DNA of 64,000 bases. It comes from Streptococcus sp. sy004 (GTDB taxonomy: Bacteria > Bacillota > Bacilli > Lactobacillales > Streptococcaceae). Location of the stretch: positions 1 to 64,000 of the forward strand of contig NZ_VOHP01000001.1 in NCBI RefSeq assembly GCF_007859205.1, given 5' to 3'. This document shows, piece by piece, positions 1 to 8,156 of this stretch (positions are counted from its first letter, which is position 1; every line of letters starts with the position of its first letter). The position numbers and the translations under genes were made by a program. The notes beneath the pieces are model-generated. The model was not told where the DNA came from and searched no databases. It worked only from the letters and a program-made list of their open reading frames with translations.

Positions 1-10
1 AATCAGAGTA

Positions 11-127
11 GTTAAGTGATGATAGCCTAGGAGATACACCTGTACCCATGCCGAACACAGCAGTTAAGCCCTAGCACGCCTGAAGTAGTTGGGGGTTGCC
101 CCCTGTGAGATAAGGTAGTCGCTTAGC
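11..127 (+). rRNA. rrf: 5S ribosomal RNA
   Basis: The sequence matches the streptococcal 5S rRNA pattern. The two ends (gttaagtgat and gtcgcttagc) pair as the terminal helix, and the conserved CCGAACACAG loop lies near position 50. It is the end of an rRNA operon whose 16S and 23S genes lie before the window. A tRNA cluster follows within a few bases and is probably cotranscribed. Exact ends are uncertain by one or two bases. Confidence 0.95.
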
Positions 128-130
128 GAG

Positions 131-203
131 GGGAGTTTAGCTCAGCTGGGAGAGCATCTGCCTTACAAGCAGAGGGTCAGCGGTTCGATCCCGTTAACTC
201 CCA
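131..203 (+). tRNA. tRNA-Val (TAC)
   Basis: Cloverleaf with acceptor arms GGGAGTT/AACTCCC, anticodon loop CTTACAA giving TAC, and TψC loop GTTCGATCC. No CCA is encoded. It is the first tRNA after the 5S gene, the usual position for tRNA-Val in streptococcal rRNA operons. Confidence 0.96.
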
Positions 204-207
204 TAAA

Positions 208-280
208 GGTCCCGTAGTGTAGCGGTTATCACGTCGCCCTGTCACGGCGAAGATCGCGGGTTCGATTCCCGTCGGGACCG
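208..280 (+). tRNA. tRNA-Asp (GTC)
   Basis: Acceptor arms GGTCCCG/CGGGACC, anticodon loop CTGTCAC giving GTC, and a normal TψC arm. It begins four bases after tRNA-Val and belongs to the same transcript. Confidence 0.96.
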
Positions 281-312
281 TTTTTCGGACAAGAGATTGT
301 TTGGAAAGGTCA

Positions 313-385
313 GACTCGTTAGCTCAGTTGGTAGAGCAATTGACTTTTAATCAATGGGTCGCTGGTTCGAGCCCAGCACGGGTCA
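313..385 (+). tRNA. tRNA-Lys (TTT)
   Basis: Acceptor arms GACTCGT/ACGGGTC with one G·T pair, and anticodon loop CTTTTAA giving TTT. Third tRNA of the cluster behind the 5S gene. Confidence 0.96.
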
Positions 386-390
386 TATAA

Positions 391-472
391 GCGGGTTTGG
401 CGGAATTGGCAGACGCACCAGATTTAGGATCTGGCGCCGCGAGGCGTGGGGGTTCAAGTCCCTTAACCCGCA
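391..472 (+). tRNA. tRNA-Leu (TAG)
   Basis: Long variable arm typical of leucine tRNAs (82 nt), acceptor arms GCGGGTT/AACCCGC, and anticodon loop TTTAGGA giving TAG. Fourth tRNA of the cluster. Confidence 0.96.
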
Positions 473-488
473 TATAGTATAATAATAG

Positions 489-561
489 GCCGGCTTAGCT
501 CAGTTGGTAGAGCATCTGATTTGTAATCAGAGGGTCGCGTGTTCAAGTCATGTAGCCGGCA
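489..561 (+). tRNA. tRNA-Thr (TGT)
   Basis: Acceptor arms GCCGGCT/AGCCGGC and anticodon loop TTTGTAA giving TGT. Fifth tRNA of the cluster. Confidence 0.96.
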
Positions 562-589
562 TAGTACATTGGTACTAAGTTTAATATTT

Positions 590-663
<74 letters not shown>

Positions 664-671
664 TATATGAT

Positions 672-743
672 GGTCCGTTGGTCAAGGGGTTAAGACACCG
701 CCTTTTCACGGCGGTAACACGGGTTCGAATCCCGTACGGACTG
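672..743 (+). tRNA. tRNA-Glu (TTC)
   Basis: Acceptor arms GGTCCGT/ACGGACT and anticodon loop TTTTCAC giving TTC. Last tRNA of the cluster, directly before a terminator. Confidence 0.95.
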
Positions 744-749
744 TTTGTT

Positions 750-776
750 AAAAGCCTTAAGGGCTTTTTTATTTTG
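750..776 (+). terminator. Terminator of the rRNA/tRNA operon
   Basis: AAAGCC and GGGCTTT form a short stem around CTTAA and are followed by a T-run. It sits just after tRNA-Glu and closes the ribosomal transcript. Confidence 0.8.
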
Positions 777-810
777 TAAAATGAATTAGTTTATTTTTTC
801 TAAGCATGTT

Positions 811-857
811 AATATAAAATAGAGCAATGAAATGATTTCATTGCTCTATTTTATATT
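811..857. terminator. Bidirectional terminator
   Basis: A long, nearly perfect inverted repeat with arms built on AGAGCAATGAAA and TTTCATTGCTCT. It is flanked by A-rich and T-rich tails on both sides, so it can end the tRNA operon and, on the other strand, the DUF402 gene. Confidence 0.85.
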
Positions 858-864
858 TCGACGA

Positions 865-1398
865 TCAACGATTCTTGAGTTTTAGATAACGTTGGTACCA
901 AATTTTGACATAGGATGGAGAGAAAGGCCCTTTTTGGTGATTGATCCAATCAACTAAGATTTTAACATTTTCTTTCAAAATGTAATCTAACTCTGCTGAA
1001 TAATTCATGGTTCTTCGATGGATTTCGTATTCTTCTATATCCAGTAATCGTTTGTAGCCATCAGGAAAGACTTTCACATCTAAATCGTAATCGATATATT
1101 TGAGTGCCTCTTCGTCTATAATATGGGGACTGGCTAGATTACAATAATAAGAAATACCTTCTTCTCGAATCATGGCAATAATATTAAACCAGTATTTGTT
1201 ATGAAAATAAACAATAGCAGGTTCCCGAGTAACCCAACGTCGTCCGTCATTTTCAGTGACTAGTGTATGATCATTGACACCAATTAGAGCATGTTCTGTT
1301 GTTTTTAGTACCATGGTATCTCGCCAAGCACGATGAAGATGCCCATTATGCTTATAACTTTGAATGGTAATAAAGTCGCCTTCTTTAGGTAATTTCAT
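865..1398 (-). CDS. DUF402 family nucleoside tri-/diphosphatase-like protein
   Basis: This 177-residue protein belongs to the DUF402 (UPF0374/Ntdp) family by length and overall sequence. Family members studied in other Firmicutes hydrolyse nucleoside tri- and diphosphates. Features fitting the family are the N-terminal [15 protein letters not shown] stretch, the central [22 protein letters not shown] strand region and the acidic [14 protein letters not shown] segment, which is likely metal-binding. It is a cytosolic single-domain protein, transcribed alone on the minus strand next to recX and ending in the bidirectional terminator at 811-857. The biochemical role here is inferred from the family only. 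Confidence 0.85.
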   Translation of the reverse strand: MKLPKEGDFITIQSYKHNGHLHRAWRDTMVLKTTEHALIGVNDHTLVTENDGRRWVTREPAIVYFHNKYWFNIIAMIREEGISYYCNLASPHIIDEEALKYIDYDLDVKVFPDGYKRLLDIEEYEIHRRTMNYSAELDYILKENVKILVDWINHQKGPFSPSYVKIWYQRYLKLKNR

Positions 1399-1477
1399 GA
1401 TTTACCAACTTTCTAAAAGACTCTATTCTTTTTTATTCTAGCATAATATCAATAAAAAAGCACTCTTGAAACTTGAT

Positions 1478-2254
1478 TTATTTGTAGTCTTTGAGTACGG
1501 TTTGAATGTCTTGGGATTGATAACCTTTTCTGAGCAGATTTTGATAGAGTTTTTGATGAAGCTGATAACCGTCATAACGTTTTGCTAGTTTACGATATTG
1601 TTTGTCAAGTTCTGTATAAAGAAGTTCTAATTCATCTTCTGTATTGCTGGTTAGATCTAAAGTCAATAAGGCTTCTTGGGCTTGAGCATAATCGAATCCT
1701 CTATTGATAATCAACTGAATGATTTTTTGTTCGAGTGCTTTAGTAGGTAGCCGATGGCTATATTTTTTGGCTAGTTTATTGGCTAATTTTTCTAGACTTG
1801 CTGAAAAATCGATAGCTTCTAATTCATGCTGAATAATCTTTTTATCAATGCCTTTTTGTAATAATTTTTGTGTGATGACATAGGGACCTTTGTCACCGCT
1901 TTGACTTTGTTGCTCAATATAGTGTTTAGTATAGGTTCTATCGTTGAGAAAATTTTCTTGTGTCAGATAGTTTATGATTTTTTGACTAGCTACTTCGTCA
2001 ATATCATATTTATGGAGGTAAGCTTTGACTTGAGCTGTAGTTCGTTGGCTAAATGATAGGTAATAAAGTGCCAAGCCTCGCCCTAGTGAAAATTGATTGT
2101 AGTCTTTGAGTTTATGAACTTCATCTTGATTAAGCTCTTTGCCTTTACTTAACATAAAGCGTACAAGACTATCTTCGGTGATATAGAGTTTTTCTGTTTC
2201 ATCTAGTTCTAAGAGATAGAGTCGTTTTTTCTTTTCTAGTTTGGTAATTTTCAT
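1478..2254 (-). CDS. recX: Recombination regulator RecX
   Basis: RecX binds RecA and modulates its filaments and coprotease activity. The 258-residue protein is rich in short three-helix repeats such as LALYYLSFSQRTTAQVKAYL and IINYLTQENFLNDRTYT, which are characteristic of the family. An upstream in-frame ATG at 2365 would add 37 hydrophobic residues that run through the rlmCD promoter and start. I therefore chose the ATG at 2254, which gives the MKITKLEKKKRLYLLELD start typical of streptococcal RecX. The gene is divergent from rlmCD and leaves a gap of about 55 bases for both promoters. This pairing is common in streptococci. Confidence 0.93.
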   Translation of the reverse strand: MKITKLEKKKRLYLLELDETEKLYITEDSLVRFMLSKGKELNQDEVHKLKDYNQFSLGRGLALYYLSFSQRTTAQVKAYLHKYDIDEVASQKIINYLTQENFLNDRTYTKHYIEQQSQSGDKGPYVITQKLLQKGIDKKIIQHELEAIDFSASLEKLANKLAKKYSHRLPTKALEQKIIQLIINRGFDYAQAQEALLTLDLTSNTEDELELLYTELDKQYRKLAKRYDGYQLHQKLYQNLLRKGYQSQDIQTVLKDYK

Positions 2255-2309
2255 ATCTTTATTGTAACAAAAAATGATAAAATAGAAGTGAGAAAAGGTG
2301 GGGTGTGTG

Positions 2310-3665
2310 ATGAATTTAGTAGTTAAACAAAGAATTCCTCTCAAGATTAAAAAAATGGGAATCAATGGTGAGGGGATTGGTTTTTACAAGAAAACCTTGG
2401 TTTTTGTACCGGGTGCTTTGAAAGGAGAAGAAGTTTTTTGTCAAATTACTAAGGTTCAGCGAAATTTTGTAGAAGCTAGTATCCTAAAAATCAATAAACC
2501 GTCTAAATTTCGTGTCACTCCTGTTTGTCCGATTTATGAAGCCTGTGGTGGTTGTCAGACTATGCACTTGCGTTATGACAAGCAGCTAGCTTTCAAAGAT
2601 GATATTATCCGTCAAGCCTTGAAGAAGTTTAAGCCTGAGGGTTATGAAAATTATGAGATTCGTCAGACCTTGGGGATGACGGATCCGACTCATTATCGAG
2701 CTAAGCTACAATTTCAAATTCGTCAAGTTGGTAAGAAAGTAATAGCAGGTCTTTATGCAGAAAATTCACATCGCTTAATTGATATTAAAGATTGTTTGGT
2801 GCAAGATGAAGAAACACAATTTGTCATTAACCATGTGGTCCACTTATTAGAAAAACATAGGGTACCGATTTATCAGGAAAGACGAGCAGAAGGTGTTCGT
2901 ACGGTTATGGTACGTCGTGCTAGGAAAACGGGAGAGCTTCAACTAATCTTTGTAGCGAGTAGAGAGATTCGATTATCTCCGCTTATTCAAGATTTGATTG
3001 CTAAATTTCCTCAAGTTAAAACAGTTGCCCTTAATCTTAATCGTGCGAGAACTAGTGAGATTTATGGACAAAAAACGGAAATTCTTTGGGGTCAAAAAGC
3101 TATAGAAGAGTCTGTTTTAGATTATTATTTCTCTTTATCTCCAAGAGCTTTTTATCAACTTAATCCAGAACAAACGGAAAAACTTTATGCTCAGGTGATC
3201 GAGGCTCTAGATGTCAAAGAAACCGATCATATTATTGATGCTTACTGTGGTGTTGGAACCATTGGTTTTGCCTTTGCTAAGAAGGTTAAGTCGGTACGAG
3301 GCATGGATATTATTCCAGAAGCTATTGAGGATGCTAAAAATAATGCAGCTAAGATGGGTTTCACTAATACTTATTATGAGACGGGCAAGGCAGAAGATAT
3401 TATTCCTAAGTGGTATAGTCAAGGCTATCGAGCAGATGCCTTAATTGTCGATCCTCCTAGAACAGGTTTAGATGATAAATTGCTCAAGACCATCTTGACC
3501 TATGCTCCAGAAAAAATGGTTTATGTGTCTTGTAACACCTCAACTTTGGCTAGAGATTTGGTTAGTCTAAGTCAGGTTTATGAAGTGGTTTATATTCAAT
3601 CTGTCGATATGTTTCCACACACGGCACGCACTGAGGCTGTTGTGAAATTGATTAAGAAAACATAA
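2310..3665 (+). CDS. rlmCD: 23S rRNA (uracil-C5)-methyltransferase RlmCD/RlmD
   Basis: SAM-dependent enzyme of the RumA/TrmA family that makes m5U in 23S rRNA; in streptococci one enzyme covers U747 and U1939. The order is an N-terminal TRAM domain (about residues 5-60), iron-sulphur cysteines C73, C79 and C82 ([10 protein letters not shown]), a SAM motif [14 protein letters not shown], the DPPRTGLD motif and the catalytic SCNTS cysteine. An upstream GTG at 2298 is possible. I prefer ATG 2310 because the GGTGGGG Shine-Dalgarno sequence at 2297-2303 would lie inside the longer form. Length (451 residues) is normal for the family. Confidence 0.93.
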   Translation: MNLVVKQRIPLKIKKMGINGEGIGFYKKTLVFVPGALKGEEVFCQITKVQRNFVEASILKINKPSKFRVTPVCPIYEACGGCQTMHLRYDKQLAFKDDIIRQALKKFKPEGYENYEIRQTLGMTDPTHYRAKLQFQIRQVGKKVIAGLYAENSHRLIDIKDCLVQDEETQFVINHVVHLLEKHRVPIYQERRAEGVRTVMVRRARKTGELQLIFVASREIRLSPLIQDLIAKFPQVKTVALNLNRARTSEIYGQKTEILWGQKAIEESVLDYYFSLSPRAFYQLNPEQTEKLYAQVIEALDVKETDHIIDAYCGVGTIGFAFAKKVKSVRGMDIIPEAIEDAKNNAAKMGFTNTYYETGKAEDIIPKWYSQGYRADALIVDPPRTGLDDKLLKTILTYAPEKMVYVSCNTSTLARDLVSLSQVYEVVYIQSVDMFPHTARTEAVVKLIKKT

Positions 3666-3685
3666 AAGAGATGGAGAGGTAATCT

Positions 3686-3979
3686 ATGGCAGATTATTAT
3701 GATGATTTGTTCTTAGAAGTTTTGCAAGATCCAGCTGTTCAAGAAAAAGAAGAACTGTATCAACTTTTTTTGACAAGTTATAGCGAGTATCAAAAGAAAA
3801 AAGATGACGCTATTATGCTGTCTTTGACATCAAAAGTTTCCTTGTATTTGTTAACTCATCGATATGAAGCCCCTAAGTCAGTGATTGATTTTGCTCAAAA
3901 GTTTCAGAAATCGCTACATCAAGAGCGAGGTAAGGCAAGAGGCTTACTTCAAGTAGCCTTTAGTTTATTTAATCAATGA
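3686..3979 (+). CDS. Bacteriocin immunity-like protein (EntA_Immun family)
   Basis: Small, charged, helical 97-residue protein without signal peptide or membrane segment. Length and pattern (LYQLFLTSYSEYQKKKD, then KVSLYLLTHRYEAPKSVIDFAQKF) resemble the enterocin-A-immunity four-helix family, which protects cells from class IIa bacteriocins by acting at the mannose-PTS receptor. It follows rlmCD by 20 bases with its own Shine-Dalgarno site (GGAGAGG), and may be cotranscribed. No bacteriocin structural gene or transporter is visible nearby, so it would be an orphan immunity gene. Family assignment is from pattern recognition only. Confidence 0.6.
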   Translation: MADYYDDLFLEVLQDPAVQEKEELYQLFLTSYSEYQKKKDDAIMLSLTSKVSLYLLTHRYEAPKSVIDFAQKFQKSLHQERGKARGLLQVAFSLFNQ

Positions 3980-3982
3980 TAT

Positions 3983-4015
3983 AAAAATCTCCAATGTTGT
4001 CATTGGAGATTTTTG
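3983..4015 (+). terminator. Terminator after the immunity-like gene
   Basis: A perfect stem (AAATCTCCAATG / CATTGGAGATTT, loop TTGT) is followed by a T-run. It separates the rlmCD transcript from the Rrf2-controlled operon. Confidence 0.9.
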
Positions 4016-4026
4016 AGTTAAAACAG

Positions 4027-4072
4027 TTGACAAAGTTAACGACCCAATATATACTTGTATCATAAACAAGTA
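4027..4072 (+). promoter_or_regulatory. Strong promoter with overlapping 7-7-7 palindromic operator
   Basis: TTGACA (4027-4032) and TATACT (4050-4055) are separated by 17 bases. A perfect inverted repeat, TACTTGT at 4052-4058 and ACAAGTA at 4066-4072 with a seven-base spacer, covers the end of the -10 box and the start site. A repressor bound here would block transcription. The Rrf2-type regulator at 4899-5357 is the obvious candidate because it is encoded in the same operon; that link is inferred. Confidence 0.8.
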
Positions 4073-4102
4073 CAACAAAACTTTCAAAAGGATGAATTTA
4101 GA

Positions 4103-4867
4103 ATGAAAAATCAATTTAGCAAACAATTTTCAGTATCGATTTTATTATGGATGCGAGATGATAAGCCAAGACAGGAGGGAATGGATTATTGGAGTGGTCC
4201 ACATTCTCAGATTATTGCAGCATCGAAAGGTTTATTGGAGTATCGTCAGCAACATTTGAGTCAAACAGAGCATAGTTTTTGGCCACAAGTTGATGGTTTA
4301 GAAACTCAGGTTTCAGAAGATCGTCGGATTGATGGAATTGCTGAAGTTACTTTTGAAAATATGTTATCGCCACTAGCTGGTCGTAAACAAACCGCCTTGG
4401 CTTTCCAAGATGAAGTGAATGTTTTTCGTCGCACGTTAATGCACATGGGTCTTCCTTATTCGTCACGTTGGTTAACAGCAACAGACAAAGAAGACAGTCA
4501 ACTGCGTGATGTGTTATATTTACGTCGTCAAGAAGGAGTGAGCAGTCATGCTTTTAGACAGTATGTTAATGAAAAATTGATTGATCAGTTGGCAGAAGTA
4601 GATAGCGTGACAGAGGTTCGTTCGCAAGTCTATATGCCTTGGAATGAAAAAACATGGGATACGCCAAATGTCGCACATGACAATCCTAAATCAGAACATC
4701 TGCATGCGTCTGTTATCTTAGGATTTGCAAATCAAGAAGCTCGACAAGATTTTTATGAGAAGGTAGCTCCTCAGTTGAATGTCACTTTGACAACTTATGT
4801 ATCAGCCTTACACACTTATCAGATTGATAAAACTTTAACCTTTGTGGCAGATGGTAAACGTCAATAA
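4103..4867 (+). CDS. EthD-like dimeric alpha/beta-barrel protein, function unknown
   Basis: This 254-residue protein seems to contain two ferredoxin-like halves. The first begins SVSILLWMRDDKPRQEGMDYWSGPH, where the WxxPH pattern resembles EthD-domain proteins. The second begins VLYLRRQEGVSSHAFRQYV. There are no cysteine clusters, signal peptide or membrane segments. An upstream ATG at 4055 overlaps the operator and start site, so I chose ATG 4103, preceded by AAAAGGA. It is the first gene of an operon with an Rrf2 repressor, a quinone-reductase-like MDR, a hydrolase and a VOC dioxygenase-like gene, which suggests handling of a reactive organic compound. No specific reaction is claimed. Confidence 0.65.
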   Translation: MKNQFSKQFSVSILLWMRDDKPRQEGMDYWSGPHSQIIAASKGLLEYRQQHLSQTEHSFWPQVDGLETQVSEDRRIDGIAEVTFENMLSPLAGRKQTALAFQDEVNVFRRTLMHMGLPYSSRWLTATDKEDSQLRDVLYLRRQEGVSSHAFRQYVNEKLIDQLAEVDSVTEVRSQVYMPWNEKTWDTPNVAHDNPKSEHLHASVILGFANQEARQDFYEKVAPQLNVTLTTYVSALHTYQIDKTLTFVADGKRQ

Positions 4868-4898
4868 ACAATGGTCGTTTAAATAGAAAGTAGAAAAA

Positions 4899-5357
4899 AT
4901 GGATACTAAATTTTCAGTTGGTTTGCATGTATTGAGTATGATTGCTGAAAGCCAAAAGCCATTAACGTCAAGTTTTTTAGCAACTAGCGTTGGAACGAAT
5001 CCGAGCTATGTTCGCAAGGTGATTGGCTTATTGAAACAAGCATCGTTAATCAGTAGTCAGCAAGGCAAATCGGGTTATAGCTTAACCCGTTTGGCATCAG
5101 ACATGTCTCTCTTAGAGATTTATCTAGCGACACAGGAGTTGGATCATATTCATCTTTTTGATATTCATCAAAATGGGAATCAAGATTGTCCAGTGGGGCG
5201 CTATATTGAACCTAGCCTATCTCCACTTTTTCAAGACATCGAAATGAGTTTGGCCAAGTCGCTGTCTCATCAAAATTTACAAGATGTCATTGATAGGCTT
5301 TATCAGACAAAAGAAAGGAAAGATAAAAATGAAAGCAGCTCTAGTAACAAATTATGA
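4899..5357 (+). CDS. Rrf2 family transcriptional regulator (YwnA-like)
   Basis: This 152-residue protein has an N-terminal winged-helix domain (residues 1-65, including LTSSFLATSVGTNPSYVRKVIGLL as the recognition region and GKSGYSL as the wing) and a short dimerisation helix. It has one cysteine, C97 in QDCPVG, not the three-cysteine cluster of iron-sulphur members such as IscR. It therefore resembles the thiol- or quinone-responsive YwnA/HypR type. It lies inside the operon it probably represses, and its 3' end overlaps the next gene by 29 bases. The palindrome at 4052-4072 is the likely operator. Confidence 0.85.
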   Translation: MDTKFSVGLHVLSMIAESQKPLTSSFLATSVGTNPSYVRKVIGLLKQASLISSQQGKSGYSLTRLASDMSLLEIYLATQELDHIHLFDIHQNGNQDCPVGRYIEPSLSPLFQDIEMSLAKSLSHQNLQDVIDRLYQTKERKDKNESSSSNKL

Positions 5358-6330
5358 TAAAAATTCTTTAGAACTAAGTCTATCAGAAGTTAAAAAGCCA
5401 GTTCCTAAGCCCCAACAAGTTGTAATAAAGGTTTTAGCAGCAGGTGTTAATCCCTTAGATAATATGATTTCTCGTGGAGAGGTCAAGATGATTGTGCCTT
5501 ACAAGCTGCCACAGATTGCAGGTAATGAAGTGGTTGGTCGGGTGGAGCAAATGGGTAGTCAGGTGAGTCAATTTAAGGTAGGTGATCGTGTTTTTGCACG
5601 TTTGCCCTTGACGAGTATCGGTGCTTTTGCAGAGTATGTGGCAGTGGATGGTCAAGCCCTAGCCAAGGTTCCTGAGTATTTGACGGATGTGGAAGCGGCA
5701 GCCGTTCCCTTGACAGCCTTGACCATTATGCAATCTTTGGATTTGATGAAGGCTCAAGCTGGTAAAACCATTTTTATCTCTGGTGGGACAGGTGGTGTTG
5801 GTGCGATGGCCATTCCTATTGCTAAAGCCAAAGGCTTAAAAGTGATTACTAATGGTGATAGTGCTAATGCAGAGCGAGTTTTAGCCTTAGGGGCAGATCA
5901 ATTTATTGATTACAAAACAGAGGATTACACGACGTTATTAACGGGAATTGATTATGTTTTGGATACCTTGGGAGGCCAAGAAACAGAAAAGCAAATGAGC
6001 ATTATGAAAAAAGGTGGTCAGCTTGTGTCTTTGCGTGGTATGCCTAACGGTGCCTTTGCTAAGCGAATGAACTTGCCACTATGGAAACAAGGACTTTTTG
6101 CCTTGGCAGGTCGTTCTTTTGATAAAAAGGCGAAACAATATGGGGTAAGTTATCATTTTATTTTTGTGGAAAGTAATGGGCAACAGTTACAAGAAGTAGC
6201 TAACTTGTTTAGTCAGTTAAAGATTAAACCATCTATTGATACCGTTTTTGTATTTGATGATGTCAATCTGGCCTTGGATAAAGTGGCTAATGGTCGTTCG
6301 CGTGGTAAAACCGTTTTAAGATTTGAATAG
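5329..6330 (+). CDS. Zinc-independent NADP-dependent MDR family oxidoreductase (quinone reductase-like)
   Basis: Medium-chain dehydrogenase/reductase of 333 residues. The N-terminal GroES-like half contains AAGVNPLDNMISRGE, and the nucleotide-binding half contains ISGGTGGVGAMAIPIAKAKG. The zinc-binding cysteines of alcohol dehydrogenases are absent, as in quinone oxidoreductases and YogA/AdhB-like enzymes. ATG 5329, preceded by AAGAAAGGAAAG, is chosen over the upstream in-frame ATG at 5284, which lies well inside the Rrf2 gene. It probably reduces quinones or enones using NADPH. Overlap with the regulator gene implies coupled expression. Confidence 0.88.
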   Translation: MKAALVTNYDKNSLELSLSEVKKPVPKPQQVVIKVLAAGVNPLDNMISRGEVKMIVPYKLPQIAGNEVVGRVEQMGSQVSQFKVGDRVFARLPLTSIGAFAEYVAVDGQALAKVPEYLTDVEAAAVPLTALTIMQSLDLMKAQAGKTIFISGGTGGVGAMAIPIAKAKGLKVITNGDSANAERVLALGADQFIDYKTEDYTTLLTGIDYVLDTLGGQETEKQMSIMKKGGQLVSLRGMPNGAFAKRMNLPLWKQGLFALAGRSFDKKAKQYGVSYHFIFVESNGQQLQEVANLFSQLKIKPSIDTVFVFDDVNLALDKVANGRSRGKTVLRFE

Positions 6331-6339
6331 GAGAAAATA

Positions 6340-7182
6340 GTGGGTTATTTAACAACTAAAAATCAGTATGTGATGCTTTCGGGACAAAAAATGGCTTATC
6401 GTCGTGTGGGACAGGGTAAATCGAAACTTCCTTTGGTTATGTTGATTCATTTGGCTGCAACTTTGGATAATTGGGATCCTAAATTGATTGATTTACTAGC
6501 TGAAAAACAAGAAATCATCTTATTGGATTTACCAGGTGTCGGTGGTAGTCAAGGGAAGGTTGGTAAGACCATTCCAGCTATGGCTGAGCAAGCAATTGCT
6601 ATTATTAAAGCTTTAGGTTATCAGAAAATCAATTTGTTAGGTCTTTCAATGGGAGGAATGATTGCACAAGAAATCATTCGTTTGTATCAAAATTTGGTTG
6701 AAAAATTGATTTTAGCAGGAACTGGTCATCGTGGTGGTTTAGAACTAGATAAAGTCACAGAAAAGACCTTCAAATATATGCTAAAAGCAGGAGTCGAACG
6801 AGTAGATCCTAAGCGTTATATTTTTTATAATCATGATGCTAAGGGTGCGGAAGAAGCTAAGCAAGTTTTGACACGCATGGCTGCTAGAGAACCTGGCTTT
6901 ATGGATGGGAAAATGGCAGTTCCTAGTTTCTTGCAGCAGTTAAAAGCGATCAAAAGTTGGGGGAAAGAACCAGTTGATGATTTAGCTCATATTACCCAGC
7001 CTACTCTAGTCGTTAATGGAGATAACGACATGCAGGTGCCAACGTCTAACTCCTATGAGATGGGAAAGAAGTTAGCCAATAGTCAATTGATTATTTATCC
7101 AGAAGCAGGACATGGGTCGATTTTCCAATATGCTGAGCAGTTCTCTAAAGACTTATTAACATTTTTAGATGAAAGTAAATGA
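6340..7182 (+). CDS. Alpha/beta-fold hydrolase
   Basis: This 280-residue hydrolase has the nucleophile elbow GLSMGGM, an oxyanion segment LIHLAATLDNWDP after strand 3, an acid in VNGDNDMQVP and a catalytic histidine in EAGHGSIF. It begins with GTG at 6340 preceded by AGGAG, nine bases after the MDR stop. Substrate is unknown; the fold covers esterases, dienelactone and C-C bond hydrolases. Position between a quinone-reductase-like enzyme and a VOC dioxygenase-like gene fits aromatic or electrophile breakdown, but this is only contextual. Confidence 0.85.
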   Translation: MGYLTTKNQYVMLSGQKMAYRRVGQGKSKLPLVMLIHLAATLDNWDPKLIDLLAEKQEIILLDLPGVGGSQGKVGKTIPAMAEQAIAIIKALGYQKINLLGLSMGGMIAQEIIRLYQNLVEKLILAGTGHRGGLELDKVTEKTFKYMLKAGVERVDPKRYIFYNHDAKGAEEAKQVLTRMAAREPGFMDGKMAVPSFLQQLKAIKSWGKEPVDDLAHITQPTLVVNGDNDMQVPTSNSYEMGKKLANSQLIIYPEAGHGSIFQYAEQFSKDLLTFLDESK

Positions 7183-8032
7183 AATGACTTATCAATCGTT
7201 ATTTAAGTTGGGACATGTAGCCCTCTATGTTAAAGATTTACAGTTACAAGGTCGTTTTTATCAGCAGGTTTTAGGTTTGGAACTTTTAGCCGAACGTGAG
7301 GACAGACTAGATTTAGGGGTTGGCCAAGAGTTGTTGATTCGATTGATTAAGACGCAACATCAAGATCAAGCATCAGCAAGTTATGGTTTATATCATTTGG
7401 CTTTATTAGTTCCAGAAAGGTAGGACTTAGCGAATCTTTTCAAGCATTTTGTGGATAATAAGATTGTTTTGGTGGGAGCAAGTGATCATGATTATAGCGA
7501 AGCCATTTATTTGGAAGATTTGGAAGGCAATGGCATTGAAGTTTATCGTGATCGTCCCATGTCTAATTGGGATATTCGAGAAAATGGGCAAATCGTTGGA
7601 GATACGCGTCCCTTCGTGGAAGAAGAAATTTATCATCTAGGTAAGCCTCAAGTGCCTTATCGTTTGCCACATGGAACAAGGATGGGACATGTCCATCTTT
7701 CAGTTAAGGACAGTCGTGCCTCTTGTCAGTTTTATCAACAGTTATTAGGTGTGGATAATAAGTTTAGCCTACCGTCTGCATCTTGGCTAGCTTCTGGTCA
7801 TTATCATCACCATTTAGCCGTTAATGAATGGGGTGGGAAAGAGCTAAAGGCTAGGAAAACCTTGTTGCCAGGTCTAGCTTACTATACCATTATTTATCAG
7901 GATATGGTTCATTTCTATCATAGCTTGCAACAAGCAAAGCGTATGAATTTACAACTTGAGTTATCTCCACAAGAAGTAATAGTTCAAGATCCAGATGGCA
8001 TACGTTTTAAGTTAATTTTAGAAAAAGGATAA
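7169..8032 (+). pseudogene. VOC (glyoxalase/CatE-like) gene interrupted by an in-frame TAG
   Basis: Two coding halves share one frame. The first ends at TAG 7421-7423 after LALLVPER, and the sequence then continues in frame with DLANLFKHFVDNKIVLVGASDHDY to the stop at 8032. Together they would make a protein of about 280 residues with two VOC repeats. The repeats are GHVALYVKDLQLQGRFYQQVLGL and later GHVHLSVKDSRASCQFYQQLLGV, as in catechol-2,3-dioxygenase-like CatE proteins. The stop splits the first VOC unit. No frameshift is needed, only one point mutation. A downstream restart around 7451 would lack the first metal ligands. It could also be a sequencing error. The start at 7169 overlaps the hydrolase stop; ATG 7184 is an alternative. 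Confidence 0.8.
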
Positions 8033-8057
8033 GATCACAGGTCGTGGTCTTTTTTTG
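8031..8057 (+). terminator. Terminator of the Rrf2 operon
   Basis: AGATCAC and GTGGTCT pair (with G·T) around AGGTC and are followed by a run of Ts. It overlaps the last codon of the VOC pseudogene. Confidence 0.75.
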
Positions 8058-8078
8058 TGAAAAAATTCTCTATCTCTA

Positions 8079-8107
8079 TTGACGGCGCTTTCTTTTTGTG
8101 ATAGAAT
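8079..8107 (+). promoter_or_regulatory. Promoter of the AEC transporter / hydroxyacid dehydrogenase operon
   Basis: TTGACG (8079-8084), a 17-base spacer and TAGAAT (8102-8107) give a good vegetative promoter about 50 bases before the ATG at 8157. Its presence argues against an in-frame TTG at 8079 as the translation start. Confidence 0.7.
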
Positions 8108-8156
8108 TAACAATGTTCAAAAGGACAGATTATTTATTGACAAAGAGGAGGTTCTA

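Noticed and set aside
2255-2365. Longer RecX start at 2365
   Set aside because: The extra 37 residues are hydrophobic, unlike RecX, and the extension covers the start region of the divergent rlmCD gene.
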